A DNA stretch of 64,000 nt, taken from NCBI GenBank assembly GCA_910578105.1, contig CAJTPD010000004.1, forward strand, positions 144,933 to 208,932, written 5' to 3'. Of the stretch, positions 34,434 through 43,681 are shown piece by piece. A model generated the notes under the pieces. It worked only from the letters and a program-made list of their open reading frames with translations, was not told where the DNA came from and did no database searches. A program made the position numbers and the translations under genes. Position 1 is the stretch's first letter; each line of letters begins with the position of its first letter. The DNA comes from an uncultured Odoribacter sp. Lineage in GTDB: Bacteria > Bacteroidota > Bacteroidia > Bacteroidales > Marinifilaceae.

Positions 34434-35252
34434 ATGGTGGATAAAATGAAAATATTGGATGAAATTACCGGGAAAGGTATGTTTTTTTTGCTGGCAGGGC
34501 CTTGTGTCATAGAAGGGGAGGAAATGGCTTTGGAAATTGCTCGGCATATATCAGAAGTGACTGATAAGTTGGGAATTCCATATATATTCAAAGGTTCTTT
34601 CAAGAAAGCCAATCGTTCACGTCTGGATTCTTTTACGGGAATAGGAGATGAAAAGGCTTTGAAAATTCTGGCCAAAGTCCGGAAAGATTTTCAAATTCCG
34701 GTGGTTACTGACATTCATAGTGCAGAAGATGCTGTTATGGCTGCAGAATATGTGGATGTTTTGCAGATTCCGGCGTTCCTGTGCCGCCAGACGGATTTAC
34801 TGGTGGCAGCGGCGCGTACCGGTAAAGTTGTAAATGTGAAGAAAGGACAATTCCTTTCTCCGGATGCCATGCGGTTTGCTGTCGATAAGGTCCGGGAGTC
34901 CGGAAATGAGAATGTCATGGTTACAGAACGGGGAACTACTTTCGGTTATCAGGATTTGATAGTGGATTACCGGGGAATTCGTATGATGCAGGAGAGTTGT
35001 CATTGTCCTGTTGTTGTGGATGCCACCCATTCTTTGCAACAGCCGAATCAGGCTAGCGGGGTCACCGGAGGGCAGCCTGAGCTTATTGAAACTATTGCCA
35101 AGGCCGGAATAGCTGTAGGAGCGGACGGTTTATTTATAGAAACCCATCCTGAGCCGAAAGTGGCAAAATCGGATGGGGCAAATATGCTGCGGCTGGATTT
35201 ACTGGAAGCTTTGCTGGAAAAGTTGGTACGGATACGGAAAGCCATTCAATGA
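34434..35252 (+). CDS. kdsA: 3-deoxy-8-phosphooctulonate (KDO-8-P) synthase
   Basis: 272 residues, full length. It condenses phosphoenolpyruvate with arabinose-5-phosphate to KDO-8-phosphate for lipopolysaccharide core synthesis. Motifs seen are LAGPCVIEGEEM, IFKGSFKKANRSR (substrate and PEP-binding lysines), GTVVTDIHS-like VVTDIHSAEDA, IPAFLCRQTDLL, and FVIETHPEP-like LFIETHPEP. A cysteine in LAGPCVIE raises the possibility of a metal-dependent form; the metal state is not decided here. An internal ATG four codons in (34446) is an alternative start. Confidence 0.95.
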   Translation: MVDKMKILDEITGKGMFFLLAGPCVIEGEEMALEIARHISEVTDKLGIPYIFKGSFKKANRSRLDSFTGIGDEKALKILAKVRKDFQIPVVTDIHSAEDAVMAAEYVDVLQIPAFLCRQTDLLVAAARTGKVVNVKKGQFLSPDAMRFAVDKVRESGNENVMVTERGTTFGYQDLIVDYRGIRMMQESCHCPVVVDATHSLQQPNQASGVTGGQPELIETIAKAGIAVGADGLFIETHPEPKVAKSDGANMLRLDLLEALLEKLVRIRKAIQ

Positions 35253-35286
35253 CAGACGGGTAAAAGTTGCCGGGCGGTGGAAGGTT

Positions 35287-37773
35287 TCAGATATCCAACC
35301 GGACAACAGTGATACCGGCACCGCCCAGTTGTACTTTTTCGTCGGCATAGGAACTGACTAATGGGTTGGTGCTTAGATATTGCCTGATAATTTGGCGTAA
35401 AGCTCCGGTTCCTGTTCCGTGCAGGATGCGGACTTCTTTATAGTTTAACATGACAGCTTCATCCAGGAAAGTGATTACCCGTTGCAAGGCTTCCTCTCCG
35501 CGTGTCCCTCGTAAATCGATGTCGGGTTTGAAATTCATCCGTTTTTGGCTGATGTTTTCCCGAATGTTGGCATAGGATGCCTGTTGCTGAGGTCGGTTTA
35601 TTTTTTTCGCTTGTGAGGCTGATACTTTTTTTAATTGTGTCAGACGGACGTTTGTTCTGAGGTTGCCCAAGGCGATAACGGCATTTTTATTGTCCAGTTC
35701 CAGTATTTCACCAACAACTTTATTGGGTAGGCTGACCATGTCGCCTTTTCTGAAAAGGGGGGCACTTGGCGTTGTCTGGTTTTCGACAGTAGGGGTGTCG
35801 GGTTGCTTTTGTCTTTCTTTTTTCTTTTTTTCTCTGTTTTGTAGTTTTTCTATTTTTTTGCGGATACGTTCTTCTTCTTCGCTGGCTGTTTTTGTCAGTA
35901 ACCGCTCTTTTTCAGCAGCCATTTGCTGCCGGATTTGTTTGGTTTTTTCTTTTTCTGCCTGGTTTTCCCGGATTTCGCGGATTGTTTTTTCTATCATTTT
36001 ATTGGCAGAGTCAATAATTTCCCGGGCTTTTACCTGTGCTTCCTGAAGAATTTCTTTTCGGATACGTGAAGTTTCGTTTAGTTCGTTGTGGTATTTTTCA
36101 ACCACTTCATCCAGACGTTTTTCGTTTTCATGGATTTTTTTCCGTTTCTCTTCCCAATAACGTTTATCCCGGGCGATGTCTTTCAGATGTTTGTCGTAGT
36201 TAATGTGGTCTGCTCCGATTTTTGAAGCAGCATCGTCCAGAATCTCTTTGGGTAAGCCGATTTTTTGGGCAATCTCAAAGGCAAAAGAAGAACCAGGTTG
36301 ACCAATCCGGAGTTCGAAAAGTGGCAGCATCCGGTGGCTGTCATACAACATTGCGCCGTTTTCTATGCCGGAAGTTTCCGCTGCAAAATGTTTCAGATTG
36401 GTGTAATGGGTGGTAATCACGCCTTTCACGCCTGATTTGTTGAGTGCAGAAAGGATAGATTCGGCAATGGCCCCTCCCAGCATCGGTTCGGTGCCTGTAC
36501 CAAATTCGTCAATGAGTACAAGAGTATCCGTATTTCCGTGACGCAGGAAATTTTTCATGTTAATCAGGTGAGAACTGTATGTACTCAGGTCATTTTCAAT
36601 GGATTGTTCGTCTCCTATATCAATGAGAATTTTGTTGAATATGCCGAATTTGCTGGCTTCGTTGACGGGGACCGGTAGTCCGCACTGAAACATGTATTGC
36701 AGAAGGCCGGCAGTTTGCAGGCATACTGATTTGCCTCCGGCATTCGGACCTGAAATCAGGATGATTCGTTGGTCCTGGTTGATTTCAATATTCAGGGGCA
36801 CCAGTTTTTTTTCTGTGTTTTTCAGACTGAGCCATAGTAGTGGATGCCTGGCTTGATACCATAACATTTCCGGTTGTTTTCCGAACACGGGGACGATTGC
36901 TTCGATATAATTGGAAAAAGCAGCTTTGCCCCGAACAAAGTCAATGTAGGCCAGAAAGTCATAGGCAGGGAGCAGGTCATCGATATTGGGACGAACTTCG
37001 TCGGCAAATTTGCGGAGGATGCGGATGATTTCCCGTTTTTCTTCCAATTCCAGTTCCCGGATTTCGTTATTGATTTCAACGATTTCTGTCGGTTCGATAT
37101 AAGAAGTTTTGCCAGTGGCAGATTCGTCGTGTATAATTCCGTTTATTTTGCGTTTATAGGCAGCAGGAACGGGGATAACCATACGTCCGTCGCGTATGGC
37201 AACGGAGCTTTCTTTGTCAGCCCATCCTTCTGCTTGTGCTTGCTGCAGAAGACTTTGCATCCGTTTGGAGATACTTGCCTGTTTGCGCTGTAAATGGTGG
37301 CGGATATCGTGCAGTCCGGGTGAGGCACTGTCTTTGATGGTTCCGTGTTTGGTTACTATGGTTTCCAGGCGTTGCTGGATGTAAGGAAAAAGCTGGATGT
37401 TTCCGGCTTTACCTGTTAAAATGGGATAACGTGTTTCTTTATTTTTGAAAAAACGAACGATGGCATTTATGGATTCAAGGGAATATTTTAGGGTCACCAA
37501 CTCTGCAATTTCAGGGAAAAGTCCTTCAACCTTGATTTTGAGTAGGATAGGACGGGCGTCTCTGAAATGTTCTCCGGGGAAATGTTCTTCTGCCTGTAAG
37601 ATGTCCATAAATTCTTTTGTCTCAGATAACTGTTCGTGAATAGTTTGGTAATCTGAGGAAAAAGTCATGGCTTCGACTAACTCGCGTCCCATATCGCTCA
37701 GACAATAGTCTTTGATGAGTTGTCTGACTTTGTCGAATTTAATCTTGCTTTCAAAATTCTCCGGATAAATCAT
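35287..37773 (-). CDS. mutS2: Endonuclease MutS2
   Basis: 828 residues. The MutS-like core and clamp (about 1-300) lead to an ABC-type ATPase with Walker A GPNAGGKS and the downstream VLIDEFGTGTEP Walker B. A long charged coiled coil follows (about 510-640, rich in K/E/R). A KOW/tudor-like region (FRKGDMVSLPNKVVGEILE) precedes a C-terminal Smr nuclease domain with DLRGTRGEEAL and the LHGTGTGALRQ motif. MutS2 suppresses recombination and rescues collided ribosomes, the latter shown in Bacillus subtilis. It lies downstream of two DUF1573 genes on the same strand, 60 bp away, and converges with kdsA. Confidence 0.95.
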   Translation of the reverse strand: MIYPENFESKIKFDKVRQLIKDYCLSDMGRELVEAMTFSSDYQTIHEQLSETKEFMDILQAEEHFPGEHFRDARPILLKIKVEGLFPEIAELVTLKYSLESINAIVRFFKNKETRYPILTGKAGNIQLFPYIQQRLETIVTKHGTIKDSASPGLHDIRHHLQRKQASISKRMQSLLQQAQAEGWADKESSVAIRDGRMVIPVPAAYKRKINGIIHDESATGKTSYIEPTEIVEINNEIRELELEEKREIIRILRKFADEVRPNIDDLLPAYDFLAYIDFVRGKAAFSNYIEAIVPVFGKQPEMLWYQARHPLLWLSLKNTEKKLVPLNIEINQDQRIILISGPNAGGKSVCLQTAGLLQYMFQCGLPVPVNEASKFGIFNKILIDIGDEQSIENDLSTYSSHLINMKNFLRHGNTDTLVLIDEFGTGTEPMLGGAIAESILSALNKSGVKGVITTHYTNLKHFAAETSGIENGAMLYDSHRMLPLFELRIGQPGSSFAFEIAQKIGLPKEILDDAASKIGADHINYDKHLKDIARDKRYWEEKRKKIHENEKRLDEVVEKYHNELNETSRIRKEILQEAQVKAREIIDSANKMIEKTIREIRENQAEKEKTKQIRQQMAAEKERLLTKTASEEEERIRKKIEKLQNREKKKKERQKQPDTPTVENQTTPSAPLFRKGDMVSLPNKVVGEILELDNKNAVIALGNLRTNVRLTQLKKVSASQAKKINRPQQQASYANIRENISQKRMNFKPDIDLRGTRGEEALQRVITFLDEAVMLNYKEVRILHGTGTGALRQIIRQYLSTNPLVSSYADEKVQLGGAGITVVRLDI

Positions 37774-37833
37774 ATTGCCGGGGGGTCTAAGTTATCAGTT
37801 TCTTTATGAGTTTAGGGAAATTACAAATTCATT

Positions 37834-38907
37834 TTATTCTTTCACTGTTCCGTTGATAGTGAGAATTGTTTCCGGATTTTTAGGGTCGTTGGTGATGATG
37901 GTGACTGTTTTGTACTGGCGGCCTGATTTTCCGGCAGAATCAAAAGTTGCCCGGATTACCGTTTTTTCACCCGGTTCCAGGGTTTTATTCCCCAAGGTTA
38001 CTGCAGTACAGCCGCAACTGGCTTTTGTCTTACGGATATAAAGCGGATTTTTGCCAGTATTGGTCAGTGTAAAATCACAGTTGGCTTTTTCTCCTTTTTT
38101 TATTTCTCCGAAATTGAATTCCTTTTTTTCAAAAGAAGCAACGGGAGCATTGGCCAGTTCTTTCTTGCTTAGTTTACTGAAATCTTCCAGTAAGGTGGCA
38201 GTTATTGTGAGTCGGTCTGCATAATTTCTGGCGTTGTTGATGGAAAAAACCAAAGATTCGTAGCTATAACCGTAGTCATTTTTCATTGCGGCGTTGTATT
38301 GGATAACAAGGGCACCTTTCTGACCGGGCTCTACTTTAGAAGGAATAAAAGTGGCTTCGATGTGTGAAGGTTTGTATTGGATACCCAGTTTGACTGGTTC
38401 CGGGCGGCTGTTGATGAAATAAACGGTGTCGCATACAGTCTGCCAGGTGTAAATATTATTTAATCCGATGTGGCTGCTTTTGAATTTCAGGCCGTCTATT
38501 TTTTGTTTATAAAGCAGCTCAGGTTGCTCCGGATTGTCAATGACATGACCGGTGATACTCAATTCTAACCGTTTGTTTTTAGCATTGGAGAATACTATAA
38601 TTTTATAATTGAATTTTTCCTGAACCAGATTGGCAGAGGTAAAAGTAATCCGGATTTCAGCACTTTTTCCGGGAGGGATGGGGGCCCGGTCCCAATCTGC
38701 TTTGAATTGAGAGGCCATAGGAGTTACGCGGGTGATGATGACGGGTTGATTGCCTGTGTTTTTTATCTTGTAACTTTCCGTTCTGGCTTGTGTATCGGCT
38801 TTTATTTGTTTTAAATCTAATACCGGATTTTTTATTTCCAGATTTCCTTGAGCAAAGAGGAGGGAACAATGGAATAGAATAACGGATAGGATGAAAACAG
38901 ATTTCAT
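37834..38907 (-). CDS. DUF1573-domain exported protein (second of tandem pair)
   Basis: 357 residues with a signal peptide (about 1-20, ending LFAQ). It contains DUF1573/ASPM-SPD-2-Hydin-like immunoglobulin domains. The N-terminal one has ITRVTPMASQFKADWDRAPIPPGKSAEI; the C-terminal one has the hallmark KASCGCTAVTLGNKTLEPGEKTVI with the CGC pair, ending in a strand of TIITNDPKNPETILTINGTV. The first domain has lost the CGC motif. These are periplasmic or surface proteins of unknown function in Bacteroidota. It is 12 bp downstream of a similar gene, so a duplication is likely. Confidence 0.88.
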   Translation of the reverse strand: MKSVFILSVILFHCSLLFAQGNLEIKNPVLDLKQIKADTQARTESYKIKNTGNQPVIITRVTPMASQFKADWDRAPIPPGKSAEIRITFTSANLVQEKFNYKIIVFSNAKNKRLELSITGHVIDNPEQPELLYKQKIDGLKFKSSHIGLNNIYTWQTVCDTVYFINSRPEPVKLGIQYKPSHIEATFIPSKVEPGQKGALVIQYNAAMKNDYGYSYESLVFSINNARNYADRLTITATLLEDFSKLSKKELANAPVASFEKKEFNFGEIKKGEKANCDFTLTNTGKNPLYIRKTKASCGCTAVTLGNKTLEPGEKTVIRATFDSAGKSGRQYKTVTIITNDPKNPETILTINGTVKE

Positions 38908-38919
38908 AGTATGTTGTTT

Positions 38920-39978
38920 TTATTTGCTGGTATTGACCACTAATTTGTAGTTGATGACGGAATGTTGCGGGTCGTTGGTTGTCAATTGAATGATTTTAGT
39001 GGTTTTGGGAACATTTTGGGTTTTATATGTCACTGTGGCTTTTACCTTCTTTCCTGGTTTTATGGTGGTTTTAGGTAAAGTGATTGAGGTTTCCGGATCA
39101 GATGCTTTTATTTTCCGGATAATTAATTCTGATTTACCGGAATTTTGGATGTAAAATTCATGTGTATGCGTGCTGTTTTTTGCAATGTTTTCCAGGTTAG
39201 CTTCTGTTTCTGATAGCGCAATTACCGGGGCTTTTTCGAAATTTCCCTGATAAGAAGAGAAATCCTCACTGATATTGGCGGTTACGTTCAGGGTTCCCTT
39301 TTCCTGGTTATTAACCAGTATGTCGATGTGGTCGGTAATAAATCCCCAGTCATTTTTTTTAGCGGCGTCATATTTAATCACTATACTTTTGATTTCTCCT
39401 TTTTTCAGAGGAGAAGGAGGTACAGTGACATTTATTGCCGGGGAGGAAGAGGTAGCAGTGATTGTAGCAGGTTGTTCCCCTGTATTAACGATGGCCAGTT
39501 TACGTTCTGGTTGCTGGGAGTCTTTAATATTTCCCAAGTTTAGGTTGTTATTGAAAATTTTAATTGTTCCGACCTGATATTTGTACTTGTCGTATGGACC
39601 AACCGGTTTACGACTGACATTTCCCCGGATGGTCAGGGACACCACTGAGTTGGAGGCATTTGAATTGACAGTGATGCTTTTGGTAAATGAACCTGGCCGG
39701 TTGCGGGGGTCGAAAGATACTTTAATATTACCGGATTCGCCCGGTGCTATGGGCTGGCGGTTCCATTCCGGAGTGGTACAGCCGCAGCCTGCCCTGACAT
39801 TGGTCAGGATTAAAGGTGTATTTCCTGTGTTCTTGAAATTAAAAACATGAATAGCCTTACCGCCGGCTTCACTGATGGTGCCGAAGTTAAAGGAAGTTTC
39901 CTGAAATTCAATTTTAGCTTTTTGGCCGAATACCAGACAGGGTATAAAGACCGCGAACAGAAGAATTAATCTTTTCAT
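38920..39978 (-). CDS. DUF1573-domain exported protein (first of tandem pair)
   Basis: 352 residues with signal peptide MKRLILLFAVFIPCLVFGQ. The N-terminal domain has the DUF1573 hallmark NVRAGCGCTTPEWNRQPIAPGESG (CGC pair) and the downstream GSFTKSITVNSNAS strand. A second Hydin-like domain lies in the middle, and a third at the end (RKIKASDPETSITLPKTTIKPGKKVKATV) lacks the CGC pair. Compared with its tandem partner the intact CGC domain is at the opposite end of the protein. A -7 element CAAATGTA (reverse) sits about 75 bp in front of the start. Function is unknown. Confidence 0.88.
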   Translation of the reverse strand: MKRLILLFAVFIPCLVFGQKAKIEFQETSFNFGTISEAGGKAIHVFNFKNTGNTPLILTNVRAGCGCTTPEWNRQPIAPGESGNIKVSFDPRNRPGSFTKSITVNSNASNSVVSLTIRGNVSRKPVGPYDKYKYQVGTIKIFNNNLNLGNIKDSQQPERKLAIVNTGEQPATITATSSSPAINVTVPPSPLKKGEIKSIVIKYDAAKKNDWGFITDHIDILVNNQEKGTLNVTANISEDFSSYQGNFEKAPVIALSETEANLENIAKNSTHTHEFYIQNSGKSELIIRKIKASDPETSITLPKTTIKPGKKVKATVTYKTQNVPKTTKIIQLTTNDPQHSVINYKLVVNTSK

Positions 39979-40435
39979 TTTTTTATTATTATATCATTAT
40001 TGTTATACACACAAACAGACTGCCGAAAAAGGTGTCTATTATTAAAACTTACAAATGTAAAAAAGAATTTTTTGATTTATGTTTTATTGATTTGTTAAAA
40101 TTAAAAATATGATTGTGCCCCTGAAAAGTAGTTTGTTTTATTTAGATATTTTCTTTTCATTTTTGTTTGCCGGAATTTGTACTGTTATATTTTTGGTAAC
40201 TATTAAAAAGTATATATCTTTGTGATTAAACATGAGGGGATTTTCATTTATTAAAAACGGACGTTTTTTTGTTTACTTATTCTTTTGGAAATCAGTCATT
40301 CTTTCTTTTTATAAACTATTGTTGTTTAGTCTTTTAGGAAATCTGCATATCTTATTCCTATTTGTTTTATAGAGTTGAGGAAAAAAACTGGAAGCTTTGT
40401 GTAGGATAGAGCAGGAAGAAGTAAAGATAGAGGAG
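39979..40435. other. AT-rich gap of about 450 bases with promoters
   Basis: No convincing gene is seen here. On the minus strand CAAATGTA (40052-40059) is a -7 element for the DUF1573 gene. On the plus strand are two promoters, the better one at 40192-40222. A short A/T hairpin AAAAC-GGAC-GTTTT followed by T residues lies near 40253-40268, just after the predicted start, and could cause early termination. Confidence 0.6.
40192..40222 (+). promoter_or_regulatory. Consensus promoter before the small TPR-like ORF
   Basis: TTTG (40192-40195), exact 19-bp spacer, TATCTTTG (40215-40222): the best-spaced plus-strand promoter in the window besides rpsO. A second, overlapping pair (TTTG 40166-40169, TATTTTTG 40188-40195) lies just upstream. 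The predicted leader is about 200 bases. Confidence 0.65.
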
Positions 40436-40708
40436 ATGGATGTGCTGTTGGCTTTGCTGGATGCCTATGAGGTGACACGGGATGAGGGGATGTTGCAGGA
40501 GGTGTTGGATGTTGTGAGTGGACATTGGAATGACCTGACATCCTCACCGGAGGCGGTGAAGTTGCTGGCGTATTGTTATTATTATGTAGAGGAGGAAGAA
40601 TGTATGGAGAGGGCTTGGAAGATGGTAGAAGAACTGAAGGAAAAGGGAATGGAGGGAGAGAAAGTGGCGGAGGCGGAAACCATATTGCGGGAAATGATGA
40701 ATGAATGA
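40436..40708 (+). CDS. Small acidic TPR-like protein, possibly a remnant
   Basis: 90 residues from the ATG at 40436, in a frame open back to 40379; non-ATG starts (TTG 40397) could add 13 residues. The sequence is helical and acidic (LLALLDAYEVTRDEGMLQEV, EAVKLLAYCYYYVEEEE, ERAWKMVEELKEKGMEGEKV), a pattern like two to three TPR hairpins. There is no signal or membrane segment. It may be a true small protein or the 3' end of a larger TPR gene that has decayed. The DNA is strongly purine-biased. A consensus promoter about 215 bp upstream favours expression. Confidence 0.45.
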   Translation: MDVLLALLDAYEVTRDEGMLQEVLDVVSGHWNDLTSSPEAVKLLAYCYYYVEEEECMERAWKMVEELKEKGMEGEKVAEAETILREMMNE

Positions 40709-40822
40709 AAATAAGCCTTGAAGTTCTACGGGAGATTTTTGGTGGCCCCTTCGGGGGCGGAATTGGTGTGTCCTTTGAGTTTTATAAATATGTGGTTTCT
40801 GAAATAATTAATTGGGCCTTCT

Positions 40823-40853
40823 TTTGCAAATTCGGGAGAAATCAGTATCTTTG
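40823..40853 (+). promoter_or_regulatory. rpsO promoter
   Basis: TTTG (40823-40826), 19-bp spacer, TATCTTTG (40846-40853), then CGGCGT as in the tRNA-Gly promoter. The leader of about 36 bases contains the palindrome CGTTTAAACG. Confidence 0.75.
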
Positions 40854-40895
40854 CGGCGTTTAAACGATATTATTCAATTTAAAGAATTAGAAATC

Positions 40896-41165
40896 ATGTA
40901 TTTATCAGCAGAAAAAAAACAAGAACTTTTTTCTCAGTACGGAAAGTCTAATAAAGACACTGGTTCTGCGGAATCTCAGATTGCTTTATTTTCCTACCGT
41001 ATTAGTCATTTAACAGAGCACCTGAAAAAGAATCACAAAGATTTTGGTACACAGAAAGCTCTGATTAAATTAGTTGGAAAACGCCGCTCATTGCTGGACT
41101 ATCTGAAAGACCGCGACATTGAAAGATATCGTGCGATTATCAAAGCATTGAATATACGTAAATAA
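40896..41165 (+). CDS. rpsO: 30S ribosomal protein S15
   Basis: 89 residues from the ATG at 40896 (MYLSAEKKQEL); the open frame extends further upstream but into the promoter. The family core is complete: GSAESQIALFSYRISHLTEHLKKNHKDF, then the LIKLVGKRRSLLDYLKDRD RNA-binding helices. S15 binds 16S rRNA at the three-way junction of helices 20-22 early in small-subunit assembly. It is followed by a strong terminator and pnp, the same neighbour order as in E. coli. Confidence 0.97.
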   Translation: MYLSAEKKQELFSQYGKSNKDTGSAESQIALFSYRISHLTEHLKKNHKDFGTQKALIKLVGKRRSLLDYLKDRDIERYRAIIKALNIRK

Positions 41166-41177
41166 TACGTTTTCCAT

Positions 41178-41205
41178 AAGCCCGGCTTCAACCGGGCTTG
41201 TTTTT
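41178..41205 (+). terminator. Terminator between rpsO and pnp
   Basis: An 8-bp stem AAGCCCGG / CCGGGCTT with a 6-base loop, followed by GTTTTT. It resembles the rpsO terminator of E. coli in position, which allows partial read-through into pnp. Confidence 0.87.
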
Positions 41206-41268
41206 ATCCTCCCTCCTCCCTCCAAAAAAAGAATTCCGTTAAAAATTTATTTTAACCGTTAAGTTGTT

Positions 41269-43530
41269 ATGAACGTTATTGAAAAGAACATTACTCTGGC
41301 TGACGGAAGAGTAATTACATTGGAAACCGGTAAATTGGCAAAGCAGGCTGATGGAGCCGTGATGGTGAAAATGGGCAATACAATGTTGCTTGCGACAGTG
41401 GTTTCGGCACAGGAAGCCGGCCCTGATGTGGATTTTATGCCATTGTCTGTAGATTACAAAGAAAAATTTGCTTCTGTCGGCCGTTTTCCCGGAGGATTTA
41501 CACGGAGAGAAGGAAAAGCATCCGATTATGAAATTCTGGTTGCCCGTTTGGTTGACCGTGCTTTGCGTCCTTTGTTTCCTGATGATTATCATGCGGAGAC
41601 TTTTGTACAGGTTACGTTGTATTCGGCAGATGAGGAGTCTATGCCGGATGCATTGGCAGGATTGGCTGCTTCTGCTGCTATTGCTGTCAGTGATGTTCCC
41701 TTCCACGGGCCGATTTCAGAAGTGCGTGTGGCCCGTATAAATGGTGAATTTGTTATAAATCCTACGGCTTCTGCATTAAAGCAGGCTGATTTGGATATTA
41801 TGGTAGGAGCTACCTACGAAAATATTATGATGGTGGAAGGCGAAATGAATGAAGTATCTGAAAAAGAGATGCTGGATGCCATTAAATTTGCACATGCAGC
41901 CATTAAAGAACAGTGTTTGGTTCAGAATGAGCTGGCTGCTGCTGTCGGGAAGGCAAAGCGTACTTATTGTCACGAAGTAAATGATGAAGAATTGCGTAAA
42001 GACATTTGGGATAAATGTTACCAGAAAGCTTATGATGTAGCTCGTCAGTGTAATGCCAATAAACATTTGCGTGGTGAATTGCTGGACAATGTGCGTGCTG
42101 AATATTTGGCAACTTTGAGTGAAGAAGATCAGGTGACCAAGAAAGTGCTGGTGGGCCGTTATTACCATGATGTAGAAAAAGAGGCAATGCGCCGGATGAT
42201 TCTGGATGAAGGTGTACGGTTGGATGGGCGTACTACGGAACAAATCCGTCCGATTTGGTGTGAAGTGGGTTATCTGCCCGGACCTCACGGTTCCTCTATT
42301 TTTACCCGTGGAGAAACTCAGTCTTTGTCAACGGTGACTTTGGGGACCAAACTGGATGAGAAAATCATAGATGAGGCTACTGTTCAGGGTAAAGAAAGAT
42401 TTTTGTTACACTATAACTTTCCGCCGTTCTCAACGGGTGAGGCAAAAGCTTCCCGTGGTGTAGGACGCCGTGAAATCGGTCACGGAAACCTGGCTTTCCG
42501 GGCATTGAAACCGATGATTCCGGCTGATTTTCCGTATACGGTGCGTGTCGTTTCTGATATTCTGGAGTCCAATGGTTCTTCTTCGATGGCTACTGTATGT
42601 GCCGGAACCCTGGCGTTGATGGATGCCGGTGTACCCATGAAAAAACCGGTTACCGGTATCGCAATGGGTTTGATTACGGATAAGGGATGTGCTAAGTATG
42701 CTGTTCTCTCGGATATTCTGGGAGATGAAGACCATTTAGGAGATATGGATTTTAAAGTGACCGGAACCCGTGATGGTATCACTGCTACTCAGATGGATAT
42801 TAAAGTGGACGGTTTGTCATACGAAATTATGGAACAGGCACTGGAACAGGCCAAACGGGGACGTATGCATATCATGGATATTATTACTGAAACCATGCCG
42901 GCTCCGCGTGAAGACCTGAAACCGCATGCTCCGAGGATTGTAACTGTTATTGTTGATAAAGACCAGATTGGTGCTTTGATTGGTCCCGGTGGTAAAATTA
43001 TTCAGGATATGCAGGAAAAATCAGGAGCTACTATCAATATTGAGGAAGTGGACAATAAAGGTATTGTAGATGTTTCTGCAACGAATAAAGAGTCTATCGA
43101 TAAAGCACTTGCACGTATTCGGGCTATTGTTGCCAAACCGGAGGAAGGAGCAGTATATGATGGTGTTGTGAAATCTATCATGCCATTTGGTGCTTTTGTT
43201 GAGATTATGCCGGGCAAGGACGGATTGCTGCATGTTTCGGAAATCGACTATAAACGTATTGAAAAAGTAGAAGATGTATTGAAAGAAGGGGAGCATATTC
43301 AAGTGAAATTGCTGGAAATTGATCCGAAAACCGGAAAATTGCGTTTGTCTCACAAAGCATTATTGCCAAAGCCGGAAGGCTGGACAGAACGTCCAGAGCG
43401 TCCGCGTGGAGAACGTCCGGAACGCGGTGAAAGACGTGAACGCGGCGACCGTGGCGGTGAAAGACGCGAGCGTGGTGAAAGACGTGAACGTCCTGAAAGA
43501 ACTGAAGAAAATCAGGGTAACGAGGAATAA
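41269..43530 (+). CDS. pnp: Polyribonucleotide nucleotidyltransferase (PNPase)
   Basis: 753 residues. Two RNase PH domains with an all-helical linker come first: [27 protein letters not shown] in the first; [16 protein letters not shown], the catalytic-region MAIGLIT-like AMGLITDKG, and [18 protein letters not shown] in the second. A KH domain ([15 protein letters not shown]) and an S1 domain ([21 protein letters not shown]) follow. From about residue 703 there is a low-complexity tail of about 50 residues with some 16 arginines in RGE/RERG/RPER units. The enzyme degrades RNA 3'-5' by phosphorolysis. It follows rpsO after a terminator; a weak A/T hairpin (41238-41256) sits in its leader. Confidence 0.97.
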   Translation: MNVIEKNITLADGRVITLETGKLAKQADGAVMVKMGNTMLLATVVSAQEAGPDVDFMPLSVDYKEKFASVGRFPGGFTRREGKASDYEILVARLVDRALRPLFPDDYHAETFVQVTLYSADEESMPDALAGLAASAAIAVSDVPFHGPISEVRVARINGEFVINPTASALKQADLDIMVGATYENIMMVEGEMNEVSEKEMLDAIKFAHAAIKEQCLVQNELAAAVGKAKRTYCHEVNDEELRKDIWDKCYQKAYDVARQCNANKHLRGELLDNVRAEYLATLSEEDQVTKKVLVGRYYHDVEKEAMRRMILDEGVRLDGRTTEQIRPIWCEVGYLPGPHGSSIFTRGETQSLSTVTLGTKLDEKIIDEATVQGKERFLLHYNFPPFSTGEAKASRGVGRREIGHGNLAFRALKPMIPADFPYTVRVVSDILESNGSSSMATVCAGTLALMDAGVPMKKPVTGIAMGLITDKGCAKYAVLSDILGDEDHLGDMDFKVTGTRDGITATQMDIKVDGLSYEIMEQALEQAKRGRMHIMDIITETMPAPREDLKPHAPRIVTVIVDKDQIGALIGPGGKIIQDMQEKSGATINIEEVDNKGIVDVSATNKESIDKALARIRAIVAKPEEGAVYDGVVKSIMPFGAFVEIMPGKDGLLHVSEIDYKRIEKVEDVLKEGEHIQVKLLEIDPKTGKLRLSHKALLPKPEGWTERPERPRGERPERGERRERGDRGGERRERGERRERPERTEENQGNEE

Positions 43531-43568
43531 TGGAAGTTCCTTTTCTGTATTGACAGCAGATTTATAGA

Positions 43569-43616
43569 AAATGCTCATCTGGTGAAATCAATGATTTTGA
43601 CAGATGAGCATTTCTT
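43569..43616. terminator. Terminator after pnp, probably bidirectional
   Basis: A 13-bp inverted repeat (43569-43581 and 43601-43613) followed by TCTTTTAG. It lies between pnp and the convergent last gene of the fucose operon. Confidence 0.75.
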
Positions 43617-43681
43617 TTAGAATGAATCCGGAGATTCCCAGTTTAGCAGAACAGAAATTTCTGGTAAAAGTTTTTTTAAGA

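Noticed and set aside
35272-35329. Terminator between convergent kdsA and mutS2
   Set aside because: An 8-bp GGGCGGTG/CACCGCCC match exists, but the arms are about 40 bases apart, one lies inside mutS2 coding sequence and no T tract follows.
43378-43530. Repetitive DNA as a CRISPR-like or mobile repeat
   Set aside because: The repeats are in frame, codon-shifted and encode the low-complexity PNPase tail; there are no spacers.
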